Below are positions 28,971 through 39,151 of a stretch of DNA of 64,000 bases, piece after piece. How positions within the stretch are numbered: position 1 is the stretch's first letter; every line of letters begins with the position of its first letter. The translations under genes and the position numbers were made by a program. The notes under the pieces were generated by a model. The model searched no databases. It saw only the letters and a list, made by a program, of their open reading frames with translations, and was not told where the DNA came from. Source of the DNA: Saccharospirillaceae bacterium (GTDB taxonomy: Bacteria > Pseudomonadota > Gammaproteobacteria > Pseudomonadales > Oceanobacteraceae); assembly GCA_021208685.1 (NCBI GenBank), contig JAJOJJ010000027.1, positions 1 to 64,000 of the forward strand. Reading direction: 5' to 3'.

Positions 28971-31595
28971 ATGAGCCAGGCAACTGCCCAGCACACGCCG
29001 ATGATGCAACAGTATTTCCGCATCAAAGCTGAATTCTCCGACACTCTGCTGTTTTATCGTATGGGCGATTTTTATGAATTATTTTACAGCGATGCCAAAC
29101 GCGCAGCGCAGTTGCTCGACATTACCTTAACCGCCCGCGGTCAGAGTGGTGGTGAGCCGATTCCAATGGCCGGCATTCCTTATCACGCAGCGGAAAACTA
29201 CATCGCCCGCCTGGTGAAACAGGGGGTATCGGTGGCCATTGCCGAGCAAATCGGAGACCCGGCAACCAGTAAAGGGCCGGTTGAGCGTAAAGTCGTTCGC
29301 GTGATTACGCCCGGCACCCTGACCGATGAAGCGTTTCTGGATGAGCGTTCAGATAACCTGCTGGTTGCTCTCTGTTCCGAACAGCAGCGCCACGGTTTGG
29401 CCGTTCTGGAGATCAGCTCCGGACGCTTCACGGTTTTGGAAGTCGACGGTGAAGATGCACTGCTGGCGGAAATTGAGCGCCTTCGTCCGGCGGAATTGCT
29501 ACTGAACGAAGATCAGTACCAGCCCGCCGGCCTGCGTGAACGTCAGGGCGCAAAACGACAGGCGCCATGGCATTTTGAATCCGACACGGCTTTCCGCTTG
29601 CTGACCCAGCAATTGAAAACCCGCGATCTGCGTGGCTTCGGGTGTGAGCATATGACCGTCGCCATCCGTGCTGCCGGTGCACTGCTGAATTACGCTCAGG
29701 AAACCCAGCGCAATAATCTGCCGCACATCCGGTCATTGCAGGTCGAACAGCCGGATGACGCCATTATTATCGATCCCGCCAGCCGCCGGAATCTGGAGAT
29801 CGACATCAATCAGAAAGGCGACAGCCAGCATACCCTTGCCTGGATTATGGATAAAACCGCCACGGCAATGGGCAGCCGTTTACTCAAGCGCTGGCTTAAC
29901 CGCCCGCTGCGTGAACACGCTGTGCTGCAACAGCGGCAGGGATTCATCGCGCAGCTGATTCAGCACTATGCCGCTGAAGAGTTACACAGCAGTCTGAAAC
30001 AGGTCGGCGATATTGAGCGTATTTTATCGCGCGTGGCCCTGGGCTCTGCCCGTCCGCGCGACCTCGCACGGCTGCGTGATGCGCTGGCCATTGTGCCCGA
30101 TATCCGCCAGCAGTTAAGCCGTCTGGACAGCACGCTGGCTGCGCAGTTGCTGGAACGCGCGCAGGCGTTTCCGCACTGGGTTGAACGCCTGAGCAAAGCC
30201 ATTATCGACAATCCGCCGGTCATTATCCGCGACGGCGGTGTGATTGCCGAAGGCTACGACAGCGAACTGGATGAACTCCGGGCGTTGAGCGAAAACGCCG
30301 GTGATTATTTAATCAGGCTCGAAGAACAGGAAAAGGCTCGCACCGGCATCAGTACCTTAAAAGTGGGCTATAACCGCGTACATGGCTACTACATCGAAAT
30401 ATCCAAGGCTCAGTCAGATGCGGCGCCGACAGAATATGTCCGTCGTCAGACACTGAAAAACGCCGAGCGCTTTATTACGCCGGAACTCAAGACCTTTGAA
30501 GATAAAGCACTGAGCGCCAAGAGCCGTTCGCTGAGCCGGGAAAAAGCCCTGTACGAAGAGCTGGTACAGGCTCTGGCTGAGGAGCTGATTCCGTTGCAGG
30601 TGTGCGCTGCGGCGCTGGCGGAACTGGATGTATTGTCTGATCTGGCCGAGCGGGCTGAGACCCTGCGCTTTGTTCAGCCGCATCTGGTCAGCGATGCCAT
30701 CATCGATATTCAGCAAGGGCGTCATCCGGTGATCGAAAACCTGATCGTCGATCCTTTTGTTGCCAACGATACCCGTCTCGATGCCCAGCAGAATATGCAG
30801 ATCATTACCGGCCCAAACATGGGCGGTAAGTCGACTTATATGCGACAGGTTGCCCTGATCGTTTTACTTGCCCATATCGGCAGTTATGTACCCGCAGAAA
30901 GCTGCACCCTCGGTCCGATTGACCGGATTTTTACCCGTATGGGTTCCTCTGATGATGTTGCCGGTGGCCGTTCGACCTTTATGGTTGAAATGACCGAAAC
31001 CGCCAACATCCTGCACAATGCCACGGCGCAGAGTCTGGTATTAATGGATGAGGTCGGCCGTGGCACCAGCACCTTTGATGGCCTGTCTCTGGCGTGGGCC
31101 AGTGCGGCACATCTGGCCGAACATATCGGCGCGTTTACGCTGTTTGCCACTCATTATTTTGAAATGACCGCATTGCCGGAGAACCACCGCAATGTGGTCA
31201 ACGTGCATCTGAAGGCGACCGAGCATGATGACCGCATCATCTTTATGCACTCGGTCGAACAGGGCCCGGCCAACCAGAGCTATGGCCTTCAGGTTGCGCA
31301 GCTGGCGGGCGTGCCGGACGCTGTGATTCAGCAAGCCAAGGCACAGCTGCTGCATCTGGAACAAAGCGCCGGCGTCAGCCCGGCAGCGCTGCCTTCAGCG
31401 CTCGCGGATAAACGTACTCAGAACACCCCACCGGGGCTGAACAGAATTCAGCCTGACGCCGATCAACCGCGGCAGAATGATCTGTTTGCCTCTTTGCCAT
31501 CGGCGGTTGAAGAGCGTCTGGCCGCGCTGAATCCGGACGATCTGTCGCCACGCGCGGCTCTGGAACTGATGTATGAACTGAAGGCGTTGCTGTAA
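28971..31595 (+). CDS. mutS: DNA mismatch repair protein MutS
   Basis: An 874-aa mismatch-recognition ATPase. The mismatch-contacting motif is present in the N-domain ([11 protein letters not shown]), the ATPase has Walker [15 protein letters not shown] (~612), and [15 protein letters not shown] and the C-terminal dimerisation helices follow. The ATG at 28971 is preceded by AAGGA; the longer frame to 28875 overlaps pncC and lacks similarity. MutL is not in the window. Confidence 0.97.
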   Translation: MSQATAQHTPMMQQYFRIKAEFSDTLLFYRMGDFYELFYSDAKRAAQLLDITLTARGQSGGEPIPMAGIPYHAAENYIARLVKQGVSVAIAEQIGDPATSKGPVERKVVRVITPGTLTDEAFLDERSDNLLVALCSEQQRHGLAVLEISSGRFTVLEVDGEDALLAEIERLRPAELLLNEDQYQPAGLRERQGAKRQAPWHFESDTAFRLLTQQLKTRDLRGFGCEHMTVAIRAAGALLNYAQETQRNNLPHIRSLQVEQPDDAIIIDPASRRNLEIDINQKGDSQHTLAWIMDKTATAMGSRLLKRWLNRPLREHAVLQQRQGFIAQLIQHYAAEELHSSLKQVGDIERILSRVALGSARPRDLARLRDALAIVPDIRQQLSRLDSTLAAQLLERAQAFPHWVERLSKAIIDNPPVIIRDGGVIAEGYDSELDELRALSENAGDYLIRLEEQEKARTGISTLKVGYNRVHGYYIEISKAQSDAAPTEYVRRQTLKNAERFITPELKTFEDKALSAKSRSLSREKALYEELVQALAEELIPLQVCAAALAELDVLSDLAERAETLRFVQPHLVSDAIIDIQQGRHPVIENLIVDPFVANDTRLDAQQNMQIITGPNMGGKSTYMRQVALIVLLAHIGSYVPAESCTLGPIDRIFTRMGSSDDVAGGRSTFMVEMTETANILHNATAQSLVLMDEVGRGTSTFDGLSLAWASAAHLAEHIGAFTLFATHYFEMTALPENHRNVVNVHLKATEHDDRIIFMHSVEQGPANQSYGLQVAQLAGVPDAVIQQAKAQLLHLEQSAGVSPAALPSALADKRTQNTPPGLNRIQPDADQPRQNDLFASLPSAVEERLAALNPDDLSPRAALELMYELKALL

Positions 31596-31601
31596 ATGGT
31601 G

Positions 31602-31654
31602 ATAGCCAGCAGGAAGATAGCGCGTTTCGTTAGAACCATCAGCTTGCTGGCTAT
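31602..31654 (+). other. Stem-loop after mutS
   Basis: ATAGCCAGCA (31602-31611) pairs perfectly with TGCTGGCTAT (31645-31654) around a 33-base loop, beginning seven bases after the mutS stop. There is no T-run, so it may be an mRNA-end stabiliser rather than a terminator. Confidence 0.6.
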
Positions 31655-31804
31655 AACCCATATTTCTAGCGCATGAACTTGCCCCGCTGCCCGCTCGTAC
31701 CTAGAATGGCGGATTATTCAAACACCCGGAGACTGAGGGTCTTATCAGTCTGCCAAGAACCGGGGAACAGCGCCGATGATTTGCGAGATTAGGAGATACC
31801 CCAG

Positions 31805-32128
31805 ATGACGTTCGTCGTTACTGATAACTGTGTGAAATGTAAGTACACCGACTGTGTGGAAGTCTGCCCGGTTGACTGTTTCTACGAAGGTCCGAACTTT
31901 CTGGTGATCCACCCGGACGAGTGCATCGACTGTGCTCTGTGTGAGCCTGAGTGTCCGGCGGAAGCGATTTTCTCCGAAGACGAAGTACCGGCCGGTCAGG
32001 AGCAGTACATTGAGCTCAATGCGGAACTGGCTGAAGTCTGGCCAAACATCAGCGAGAAGAAAGAATCGCTGCCGGATGCCGAAGAATGGGACGGCGTACC
32101 CGACAAACTTCAGTACCTCGAGCGCTGA
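31805..32128 (+). CDS. fdxA: Seven-iron ferredoxin FdxA
   Basis: A 107-aa ferredoxin carrying one [3Fe-4S] and one [4Fe-4S] cluster. Cysteines at 9, 12, 17, 21, 25 and 40, 43, 46, 50 form the two motifs ([17 protein letters not shown] and [11 protein letters not shown]). The acidic C-terminal extension after residue 55 is typical of Azotobacter FdI-type proteins. AGGAG lies about nine bases before the ATG. mutS-fdxA-rpoS is a pseudomonad gene order. Confidence 0.96.
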   Translation: MTFVVTDNCVKCKYTDCVEVCPVDCFYEGPNFLVIHPDECIDCALCEPECPAEAIFSEDEVPAGQEQYIELNAELAEVWPNISEKKESLPDAEEWDGVPDKLQYLER

Positions 32129-32166
32129 GTTGGCGGATCGGCCTGACCGGCTAAACACCGGGCAAT

Positions 32167-32194
32167 AAAAAAGCGGCCAGTGGCCGCTTTTTTT
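32167..32194. terminator. Bidirectional terminator between fdxA and rpoS
   Basis: A6-GCGGCC-AGT-GGCCGC-T7 works in both orientations for the convergent fdxA and rpoS genes. Confidence 0.93.
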
Positions 32195-32212
32195 ATGACT
32201 GCTGACTGATGA

Positions 32213-33196
32213 TTAAGCATCACCGAACAAAGTGGCTGCATTCAGACCTTGTTTCTCCATGATCTCACGCAGACGCTTCAGCGCTTCTACCTGGATCTGG
32301 CGTACACGTTCACGGGTCAGTCCAATTTCACGACCGACATCTTCCAGCGTACTGGTTTCATAGCCGCGCAGACCGAAACGACGGGATAAAACTTCACGCT
32401 GTTTCTCAGGCAGTTCTTCAATCCAGCGATCCAGATTGGCCTGAATATCCTGATTCTGCAATTCTTCACCCGGATCGGTCACGCGCTCATCGGCAATGGT
32501 ATCCAGAATGGATTTATCCGATGACGGTCCCAGCGGGGTATCAATTGAGGTTACACGTTCGTTCAGCTTGAGCATGCGTTTAACATCGTCTACCGGTTTT
32601 TCCAGCAGTGCTGCGATTTCTTCTGCACTCGGCTCGTGATCCAGCTTCTGCGTCAGCTCACGGGCGGCGCGCAGATAAACGTTAAGCTCTTTGACGACGT
32701 GAATCGGCAGGCGAATGGTACGCGTCTGATTCATGATGGCGCGTTCAATGGTTTGGCGAATCCACCAGGTAGCATAGGTGGAGAAGCGGAAACCACGCTC
32801 CGGATCAAATTTTTCTACCGCACGGATCAGGCCAAGGTTGCCCTCTTCAATCAGATCCAGCAGCGATAATCCACGATTCACATATCGACGTGAAATCTTA
32901 ACCACCAGTCGCAGGTTACTTTCAATCATGCGACGGCGACCCATTTCATCACCCTTGCGGGCCAGGCGTGCATAGTGCACTTCCTCTTCCGCAGACAGCA
33001 GTGGGGAAAACCCAATCTCATTGAGATACAACTGAGTAGCATCCATCGTTTTGTAGGATGTATCAGCAGCAAAGCGTTCCGGTGCTTCTTCGACTGAGTC
33101 CTGTTCAGATTCAGCTTCATCGACCAGTGCCAGTGCTTCTACATCATCAAAAACGTCTTCTTCGCGTAATTCTCGTTGTTGTACTGCCATGTTCAT
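32213..33196 (-). CDS. rpoS: RNA polymerase sigma factor RpoS
   Basis: A 327-aa stationary-phase/stress sigma factor. Acidic N-terminus, [21 protein letters not shown] (region 1.2), [55 protein letters not shown] (regions 2.1-2.4), and the region 4 helix-turn-helix [28 protein letters not shown]. Distinguished from RpoD by length and from RpoH by region 1.2. Preceded by nlpD, whose coding region usually contains the main rpoS promoter. Confidence 0.96.
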   Translation of the reverse strand: MNMAVQQRELREEDVFDDVEALALVDEAESEQDSVEEAPERFAADTSYKTMDATQLYLNEIGFSPLLSAEEEVHYARLARKGDEMGRRRMIESNLRLVVKISRRYVNRGLSLLDLIEEGNLGLIRAVEKFDPERGFRFSTYATWWIRQTIERAIMNQTRTIRLPIHVVKELNVYLRAARELTQKLDHEPSAEEIAALLEKPVDDVKRMLKLNERVTSIDTPLGPSSDKSILDTIADERVTDPGEELQNQDIQANLDRWIEELPEKQREVLSRRFGLRGYETSTLEDVGREIGLTRERVRQIQVEALKRLREIMEKQGLNAATLFGDA

Positions 33197-33273
33197 TCCC
33201 GCCTTTGGTTATCATCCTGAACCTGAACCGAAACAGGTTTTGTGCCAGAACGATTGATTAATTTCCGACCGCT

Positions 33274-34044
33274 CTACCCAGGCCGGCTGGGTAAGTATCT
33301 GAGCGGATCAACCGGCTTGCCGTTTCTTCGGATCTCAAAGTGAAGTTTCACTTTGTCGGTACCAGTAGATCCTATTTCGGCAATCTTCTGGCCAGCTTTA
33401 ACGACTTCTTGTTCGCTGACCAGAATGCGGCTGGTGTGGGCATAGGCGCTGAGGTAAGTATCGTTGTGTTTGACGATGACCAAGTTGCCATAACCGCGTA
33501 AGCCCTGACCCGCGTAAACCACGGTGCCTGCCGCTGCTGCCAAAACAGATTCTCCCAAAGTCCCGGCGATATCAATCCCCTTGTTGACGGGCTTTTTGGT
33601 TGAAAAATAGCCAATCAAACGCCCGTTTACCGGCCATTTCCAGTCAGTATCCGCAGCATTGGCACTCACTTTTGGCGTGCTATGACTTGTTTTGCCGACA
33701 GGTTTAGATTGGCTCTGAATTTTTGGCAGCGGTTTTGACGGATTTTCGACGGCAGCAGTGGCAGGGGGCGCTGCCCGTTTAGTGATATTTCTGATGTCAA
33801 TTTTTTGACCGGGATAGATAACATAAGGGCTGGCTATTGAGTTAGCACTTGCCAACTCCCGGTAATCGATTCCGTAACGCCATGCAATTGAAAACAAAGT
33901 CTCACCCTTTTCAACCCGATGAAAACCCGTCGCGGTTTGTCCTTTACTGAACTTCTCTTCAACTGAGACAAATTCTCGCCCGGAAAGGCAGCCTGTTAAC
34001 AGTGTGGCTATCGTGACTAATATGACAGTGGCCAGTGCTTTCAT
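33274..34044 (-). CDS. nlpD: Murein hydrolase activator NlpD (LysM + M23 lipoprotein)
   Basis: A 256-aa outer-membrane lipoprotein: lipobox LLTGC (Cys ~18), LysM domain (~44-87, HRVEKGETLFSIAWRYG), a Pro/Ser linker and a C-terminal M23 domain. The peptidase site is degenerate: NKGIDIAG lacks the first metal-binding His, while LHFEIR keeps the last region. It therefore activates amidases in daughter-cell separation rather than cutting murein itself. The start at 34044 gives a clean lipoprotein signal; the ATG at 34074 does not. Confidence 0.93.
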   Translation of the reverse strand: MKALATVILVTIATLLTGCLSGREFVSVEEKFSKGQTATGFHRVEKGETLFSIAWRYGIDYRELASANSIASPYVIYPGQKIDIRNITKRAAPPATAAVENPSKPLPKIQSQSKPVGKTSHSTPKVSANAADTDWKWPVNGRLIGYFSTKKPVNKGIDIAGTLGESVLAAAAGTVVYAGQGLRGYGNLVIVKHNDTYLSAYAHTSRILVSEQEVVKAGQKIAEIGSTGTDKVKLHFEIRRNGKPVDPLRYLPSRPG

Positions 34045-34073
34045 CGTCGTCCGTCGGTGGTTGTTTTTTGACA

Positions 34074-34096
34074 CTCAAAAATGACAGCTTTTTGAG
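34074..34096. other. Small stem upstream of nlpD
   Basis: CTCAAAAA and TTTTTGAG pair around seven bases in the 251-base gap between the DUF368 gene and nlpD. The T-side could act as a weak terminator on the plus strand, where no gene ends. The remainder of the gap is AT-rich and holds no reading frame I can support; it probably carries the nlpD promoter. Confidence 0.4.
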
Positions 34097-34295
34097 CCCT
34101 GCGGCACGCTTACTTGCTTCTAACAAAAGGAAGCTAAAAGTATTACATTTAGTTCAAATAAATCTAAAAAAGACTGAGTTTTTATCCGATTTACGGCTTA
34201 CATACGGAACTCTAACCGTTCTGACAAAAAACCTGCATCCGTTCATTGCAGAGTTTTACGTTTAGTTAACACTTGTTCTTGATGGTAAGCAGAGG

Positions 34296-35195
34296 TTATT
34301 TGTCTGCCGTATCGGCAAAACGCTCCAAACCAAGTACTAATAAAGCACCCGCCACCATCAGCAGCAGCGTCAGTAGCAAGGACAGATCAGCATCCGGCAA
34401 CACATTGCTCTGAATAAATGGCACCTCAGCGCCATGACTGTTGAGGCGGAAGCTGAGGGTTTCTTTCCAAGGCCAGACCTTAAGCAGTGAACCTGCCATA
34501 AACCCGGTCAAAAGGGCAAACATGGCACTTTTATAATGATGCAATAACCAGCTGAGAAGGCGTGAAAACGCTAACAGACCAAACACGGCTCCGAGCGCAA
34601 AGGTGCCCAGCAACTGGAAATCCAGCTGCTTTACCGCTCCCAATACCGGCTCATACAGCCCCATCAGCAGCAAGATAAAGCTGCCGGAAATGCCTGGCAG
34701 AATCATGGCACAAATGGCAATACTGCCCGCCAGCAGAATAATGAGTGGTGTTGCGCTGATGGATGTGGGCGATGCCGTGCTGATGGCCCCGGCCACGATG
34801 GCTCCGAGAGCGAACAATGCCAGTTGCGGCACGTGCCAGCGCTCTGTCTCTTTACCGATGTGCCAGCAGGACGCCAGAATCAGGCCGAAAAAAAATGCCC
34901 AAAGCCACACCGGGTAATGCATCAGCAGATAATGAATACCACGCGCCAGAGACAGCAGCGCGAGCAGGATGCCGCTGCCCAGTACCAGCAGAAAGGTACC
35001 ATTAATGCTTTGCCAGAATGCCCGCGGGCCTTCTTTGAAGAGTGTCTTCAGGGCATGAAGATTGATGCTTTTGATGGAATCCAGCAACTCGGTATAAATG
35101 CCGGTTACAAAGGCGATCGTGCCGCCGGAGACGCCGGGAACCACATCGGCGGCCCCCATTGCGATACCTTTGAGGAACAGCCAGAAGTGTTTCAT
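34296..35195 (-). CDS. DUF368 membrane protein, undecaprenyl-phosphate translocase (PopT) family
   Basis: A 299-aa polytopic protein with the two family signatures: FLKGIAMGAADVVPGVSGGTIAFVTGIY at the N-terminus and the inverted-repeat counterpart AICAMILPGISGSFILLLMGLY in the second half. DUF368 (PopT) proteins recycle undecaprenyl phosphate across the inner membrane. It is inserted between pcm and nlpD in an otherwise standard surE-pcm-nlpD-rpoS row. Confidence 0.92.
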   Translation of the reverse strand: MKHFWLFLKGIAMGAADVVPGVSGGTIAFVTGIYTELLDSIKSINLHALKTLFKEGPRAFWQSINGTFLLVLGSGILLALLSLARGIHYLLMHYPVWLWAFFFGLILASCWHIGKETERWHVPQLALFALGAIVAGAISTASPTSISATPLIILLAGSIAICAMILPGISGSFILLLMGLYEPVLGAVKQLDFQLLGTFALGAVFGLLAFSRLLSWLLHHYKSAMFALLTGFMAGSLLKVWPWKETLSFRLNSHGAEVPFIQSNVLPDADLSLLLTLLLMVAGALLVLGLERFADTADK

Positions 35196-35252
35196 CGCGT
35201 CCTTGTCCTTATAGATGAAGGGTGGTCAGTAAAATACAGGAAATTGCAGCGG

Positions 35253-35915
35253 CTAACGTTGTACACCGGGTAAAAAAGGCACAAAACGCACGCTTTCGAG
35301 GGTCTTACGGCTGAAGTGTTCCCCGTGACGGGTAATCAGCACCAGTTTTTGCTCATGCGTACCGACCGGCATAATCAGGCGGCCGCCATCGGCCAGCTGC
35401 TGCAGCAGAGAATCGGGAACATCTTCAGGAGCGGCCGCAGCCAGAATTCCGTCATAGAGCCCATGCTCTGGCCAGCCCCAGGTGCCATCGGACAGTTTGA
35501 GCGTCACATTGCGGTAGTTCAGCTGTTGCAGGCGCTGACACGCCCGCTGATGCAGGGGTTCAATGCGTTCAATGCTGAACAGTTTGCCGACCAATGGGCT
35601 GAGCACTGCGGTCTGATAGCCAGAGCCGGTACCGATTTCGAGCACCCGGCTGAGCGGCCCGGCAGCGAGCAGAATTTCGGTCATGCGTGCCACCGTGTAG
35701 GGCTGACTGATGGTCTGGCCGTTACCGATGGGCAGTGCCGTATCCTCATAGGCCCGATGTGCAAGCGCTTCATCGACGAACAAGTGCCGTGGTGTCTGGG
35801 CAATAACCTCCAGCACCTCTTCATTTTTAATACCGGCTTCACGCAGGCGTTGCACCAGACGGTTGCGGGTGCGTTGTGACGTCATACCTATGCCGGTCAG
35901 CTGCTGCTCGTTCAC
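35253..35915 (-). CDS. pcm: Protein-L-isoaspartate O-methyltransferase
   Basis: A 220-aa SAM-dependent repair enzyme that methylates isoaspartyl residues. [39 protein letters not shown], the SAM loop [15 protein letters not shown] and the C-terminal VRFVPFLPG are diagnostic. It follows surE after 13 bases, in the same operon. A second Met (residue 11) is a possible start. Confidence 0.97.
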   Translation of the reverse strand: MNEQQLTGIGMTSQRTRNRLVQRLREAGIKNEEVLEVIAQTPRHLFVDEALAHRAYEDTALPIGNGQTISQPYTVARMTEILLAAGPLSRVLEIGTGSGYQTAVLSPLVGKLFSIERIEPLHQRACQRLQQLNYRNVTLKLSDGTWGWPEHGLYDGILAAAAPEDVPDSLLQQLADGGRLIMPVGTHEQKLVLITRHGEHFSRKTLESVRFVPFLPGVQR

Positions 35916-35928
35916 TCAGTCATCCTGC

Positions 35929-36672
35929 TCAATTCAGAAGCTCAGCCATTTGCTTAAGCGCAGTATGCTGGGTCATGTCCATCTGGATCGGGGTAATGGA
36001 CACCTTCCCCTGTTCGATGGCGTGAAAGTCTGTTCCCGGACCCGCATCCGCCACATCACCGGCCGCAGAAATCCAGTAACACTCTTTGCCACGCGGATTG
36101 GTGGTCAGAACCGGATTATCGGAGCGCTGGCGATGGCCAAGACGGGTGATTTCATAGCCATTCAGATCGTCATAGGCACGATCCGGTACGTTAATGTTGA
36201 TCACAGAATTCGGAGGCAGATGCAGTTGTTCGAGTCTTGGAAGTAATTCCAGCAAGACCTGCGCAGCGGTGGCAAAGTGGTGCTTGCCGGCCAGCGATAC
36301 CGCAATGGGTGTTCTGGCCAGAAAACGCCCTTCCATCGCGGCGGCGACGGTGCCGGAATACAGCACATCATCGCCCAGGTTTGCTCCGGCATTAATACCG
36401 GCAATCACCCGCTCGCACCGGTCGGTATAAAAGGCGTTGATCCCGAGATGCACGCAATCGGTGGGTGTACCATTAATGCTGATAAAACCGTTTTCCAGAT
36501 GAACCGGGTGTAATGGCCGGTCAAGGGTCAGGGAGTTACTGGCACCGCTGCGATCACGGTCAGGCGCAACCACCAGCACATCCTGCCCGGCAGCGGTCAG
36601 CGCCTGCGCCAGGGTACGAAGCCCGGGAGCGTGTACTCCATCATCATTCGACAGCATCAGCGTCATGCACAT
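35929..36672 (-). CDS. surE: 5'-nucleotidase/survival protein SurE
   Basis: A 247-aa metal-dependent nucleotidase acting on nucleoside monophosphates. LMLSNDDGVHAPGLRTLA carries the metal-binding DD, with DRSGASNSLTL and GINAGANLGDDVLYSGTVAAAMEG following. ATGs at 36672 and 36666 are both possible. Its ribosome site (AAGGGTGA) is the first sequence beyond the inverted-repeat element, whose edge is only 12 bases upstream, so surE must be transcribed through or from the element. Confidence 0.96.
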   Translation of the reverse strand: MCMTLMLSNDDGVHAPGLRTLAQALTAAGQDVLVVAPDRDRSGASNSLTLDRPLHPVHLENGFISINGTPTDCVHLGINAFYTDRCERVIAGINAGANLGDDVLYSGTVAAAMEGRFLARTPIAVSLAGKHHFATAAQVLLELLPRLEQLHLPPNSVININVPDRAYDDLNGYEITRLGHRQRSDNPVLTTNPRGKECYWISAAGDVADAGPGTDFHAIEQGKVSITPIQMDMTQHTALKQMAELLN

Positions 36673-36683
36673 TCACCCTTTCG

Positions 36684-36939
36684 AGGGCCTGTTAACACTC
36701 ATTAAACAGGCCTGTTATTGACTAAAAATTTCTCAAACAAGGCGCTGAGAGTGTGGGATGTTCAGCACATCCCTGTGCTTCACCCCTTCGGGGTTGGCAC
36801 GCCAATCTGTTCCAGACAGATGGGCGCGAAGCCCGCAGGGTCAGGAACATGGATGTTCCTGACAATATCACTCCTCTCTCCTTGTTCTGAGAAAAACCGG
36901 CTCTCAGCAGGCTCGATTCAATCAGTGTCAACAGGCCCT
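36684..36939. mobile_element. MITE-like inverted-repeat element, copy 2 (256 bp)
   Basis: Same family as the element at 15398. Ends AGGGCCTGTTAACACT and AGTGTCAACAGGCCCT (one mismatch), with shared arms ...AACAGGCCTGTTATTG.CTAAAAA, CAAGGCGCTGAGAGTGTG and CAATATCACTCCTCTCTCCTTGTTCTGAGAAAAAC.GGCTCTCAGCAGG (dots mark differences). The middle ~110 bases differ from copy 1 and have their own inverted repeats (CATCC/GGATG, GTTCCTGAC/GTCAGGAAC). It lies between truD and surE and overlaps the truD 3' end by 22 bases, providing its last codons and stop. Confidence 0.9.
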
Positions 36940-37913
36940 AATTCCTGTACCTGCGTCAGTTCACGGATTACGGAGGTCGCATAATACCCGGCGGCCAGTG
37001 AAAAGGTGAGCACTAAATCGGTCGTTCCGGCGTCTTCCTGCCATTGCCAGCTGAGATGGGCGGGCAATGCGGCCAGAGCACGGCGCTCCTGTTTCAGACC
37101 CGCATGCTCAAGGCCATCACACAGCTCCGGCTGCTCCGCTGCTATGCGGGATTCCAGAGCCAGGGCATCGTCTGTGCTGTTCAGGCGGCCCCGTCCCCAT
37201 AGCGGCCCGGTGCTTACGCCGCTGTCGTCGGCGACATCACCGGCCAGTGTTTGGCCCCAGAGTCCGGCACGGATTCGTTCGCCCAGTACATTGTTAAAGA
37301 TCAGTGAGCGGATGGCCGACAGATAAATACTTTTCTTGCCCGGATTACGCACACGGATTTCACCGGCCAGCATGGCGCGGCCTGATTCAATGTTGCCGCC
37401 ACCATGACCAAAGCGCTGTTCACCAAAATAATTAGGTACACCCAGCGTTTTGATCTGCTGCAGATTGCTTTCAATCAGCGCGCGCTCACCCTGCACCTGG
37501 CGCAGACGGATGCTAAAGCGGTTGCCGAGCAGATCGCCGCGGCGCAACTTTTTCGAATGGCGGCTCTGGCTGAGCACCGTCATTTCTGCATCATTCAGGG
37601 CACTGAAATCCGGTGCCTGCACCCGGGGCAAATAGATGCTGAACCACTGGCGGGTGATGGCGTTGCGGTCTTTCAGGCCGGCATAGCCGACATCCATTTC
37701 TTTAACCCCGGCATGGGCCGCCAGACGCTTGGCGATCCAGGCGGTGTTGGCTCCGTTTTTCTCAATGTGCAGCCAGATGTGCTCGCCTTCGCCACAGGGC
37801 AGCGCCAGCGGAATTTCTTCCACACAGAAATCGTCATTCTGTTGCTTCAGTAAGGCGCTGGCGCCGGTAGCAGGGTATGCGTTGGGCCAGTCAGGCAGAA
37901 GTGATGTTGTCAA
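36918..37913 (-). CDS. truD: tRNA pseudouridine(13) synthase TruD, tail recoded by the inverted-repeat element
   Basis: A 331-aa pseudouridine synthase for position 13 of tRNA-Glu. FCVEEIPLALPCGEGEHIWLHIEKNGANTAW, catalytic-region GYAGLKDRNAITRQWFSI, NRFSIRLR, VPNYFGEQRFGHGG and the terminal YYATSVIRELTQV are all as expected. The last ~8 residues (ELGPVDTD) and stop are encoded by the inverted-repeat element, the same tail as on the binding protein at 15643. The conserved fold is complete before that point, so function should be kept. It follows ispF after 32 bases. Confidence 0.95.
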   Translation of the reverse strand: MTTSLLPDWPNAYPATGASALLKQQNDDFCVEEIPLALPCGEGEHIWLHIEKNGANTAWIAKRLAAHAGVKEMDVGYAGLKDRNAITRQWFSIYLPRVQAPDFSALNDAEMTVLSQSRHSKKLRRGDLLGNRFSIRLRQVQGERALIESNLQQIKTLGVPNYFGEQRFGHGGGNIESGRAMLAGEIRVRNPGKKSIYLSAIRSLIFNNVLGERIRAGLWGQTLAGDVADDSGVSTGPLWGRGRLNSTDDALALESRIAAEQPELCDGLEHAGLKQERRALAALPAHLSWQWQEDAGTTDLVLTFSLAAGYYATSVIRELTQVQELGPVDTD

Positions 37914-37945
37914 AAGGGTCTCGTTTTTCAGCGTTAAAATTTCAG

Positions 37946-38425
37946 TCAGCGGGCGGAAGTGATCAGCAGAGCCACGGCATGTACGGCAATGCCTTCTTTG
38001 CGCCCCACATAACCGAGTTTTTCGGTGGTGGTCGCTTTCACATTGACATCAACCAGGCGCACGTTCAGATCCGCAGCGATGCACTCGCGCATGGTCTGAA
38101 TATGCGGTGCCATTTTCGGTGCCTGAGCGATGATGGTGATATCAGCATTACCGACCTGATACCCCTTGTCGTGAATCAGCCCCACCACATGGCGCAGCAA
38201 CATACGGCTGTCGGCACCAGCCCAGGCCTCGTCAGTGTCGGGAAAGTGCTGGCCGATATCGCCCAGCGCCGCCGCCCCCAGCAGGGCATCCGCCAGCGCA
38301 TGCAAAGCAACGTCACCATCGGAGTGGGCTTTCAGGCCATGACTGTGCGGAATCTGCACGCCGCCCAGAGTAATAAAATCGCCGTCTTCAAAAGCATGAA
38401 CATCGAAACCATGACCAATGCGCAT
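37946..38425 (-). CDS. ispF: 2-C-methyl-D-erythritol 2,4-cyclodiphosphate synthase
   Basis: A 159-aa trimeric zinc enzyme of the MEP isoprenoid pathway. [38 protein letters not shown] and [13 protein letters not shown] carry the metal-binding Asp/His residues. It follows ispD after 12 bases. Confidence 0.97.
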   Translation of the reverse strand: MRIGHGFDVHAFEDGDFITLGGVQIPHSHGLKAHSDGDVALHALADALLGAAALGDIGQHFPDTDEAWAGADSRMLLRHVVGLIHDKGYQVGNADITIIAQAPKMAPHIQTMRECIAADLNVRLVDVNVKATTTEKLGYVGRKEGIAVHAVALLITSAR

Positions 38426-38437
38426 AACAACTCTCGT

Positions 38438-39151
38438 TCAGGAATGTGGAGATAAAGAGGTGGATAAAAACAGCTCCGCCAGCGCCAGATCTTCGCGCCG
38501 CGTTACTTTGATATTGTCAGAGCGGCCTGCCACCAGTAATGGCTGATGGCCGTGCTGCTCCATCGCGGAGGCTTCATCGGTCACCGTCAACCCCTGAGCC
38601 AGACAGGCGGTTAATGCCTGCTGCAAAGCGCCATAACGGAATACCTGTGGCGTTAAGGCGTGCCACAATTGCTCGCGCTCGACGGTATGATCAATCACCA
38701 CGCAGCCATCGCGCAGTGCACCACGCTTCATGGTGTCGCGCGAGGGCGCAGCGAGAATGGCACCCGGATCGGCCAATTCTGCCAGCAGTTTATCCAGATC
38801 GGAATGACGCAGGCAGGGACGGGCAATATCGTGCACCACCACCCAATCATCGTCAGCAGCCAGACCGCTCAGCACAGCCAGGCCATTCAGCACCGAATCG
38901 CAGCGCTCACGCCCACCGGCAGCGCGGATTATGCGCTCATCGCTGGCGTACTCACTGTCGGGCCAATAGGGATCATCAGCCGATAACACCAGCACCACCT
39001 GTTCAAATGCGGGGTAGCTGAGAATCGCATCCAGCGTGTAATCAAGCAGAAAGCGGCCCTGAATGGGCAGGTACTGCTTTGGCCGGTCAGCCTGCATGCG
39101 GCTGCCAATCCCGGCGGCCGGCAGAACAGGAAAGTAACGCGCTGTATTCAT
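38438..39151 (-). CDS. ispD: 2-C-methyl-D-erythritol 4-phosphate cytidylyltransferase
   Basis: A 237-aa nucleotidyltransferase of the MEP pathway. The signature VLPAAGIGSRMQADRPKQYLPIQG is at the N-terminus, with VVHDIARPC, RDTMKR and the TDEASAMEQHG motif. Its ATG overlaps the ftsB stop by four bases (ATGA), so the two are translationally coupled. Confidence 0.96.
   Translation of the reverse strand: MNTARYFPVLPAAGIGSRMQADRPKQYLPIQGRFLLDYTLDAILSYPAFEQVVLVLSADDPYWPDSEYASDERIIRAAGGRERCDSVLNGLAVLSGLAADDDWVVVHDIARPCLRHSDLDKLLAELADPGAILAAPSRDTMKRGALRDGCVVIDHTVEREQLWHALTPQVFRYGALQQALTACLAQGLTVTDEASAMEQHGHQPLLVAGRSDNIKVTRREDLALAELFLSTSLSPHS

Noticed and set aside
33274..34044. Active M23 endopeptidase
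   Set aside because: The first metal-binding histidine is absent, as in NlpD activators.
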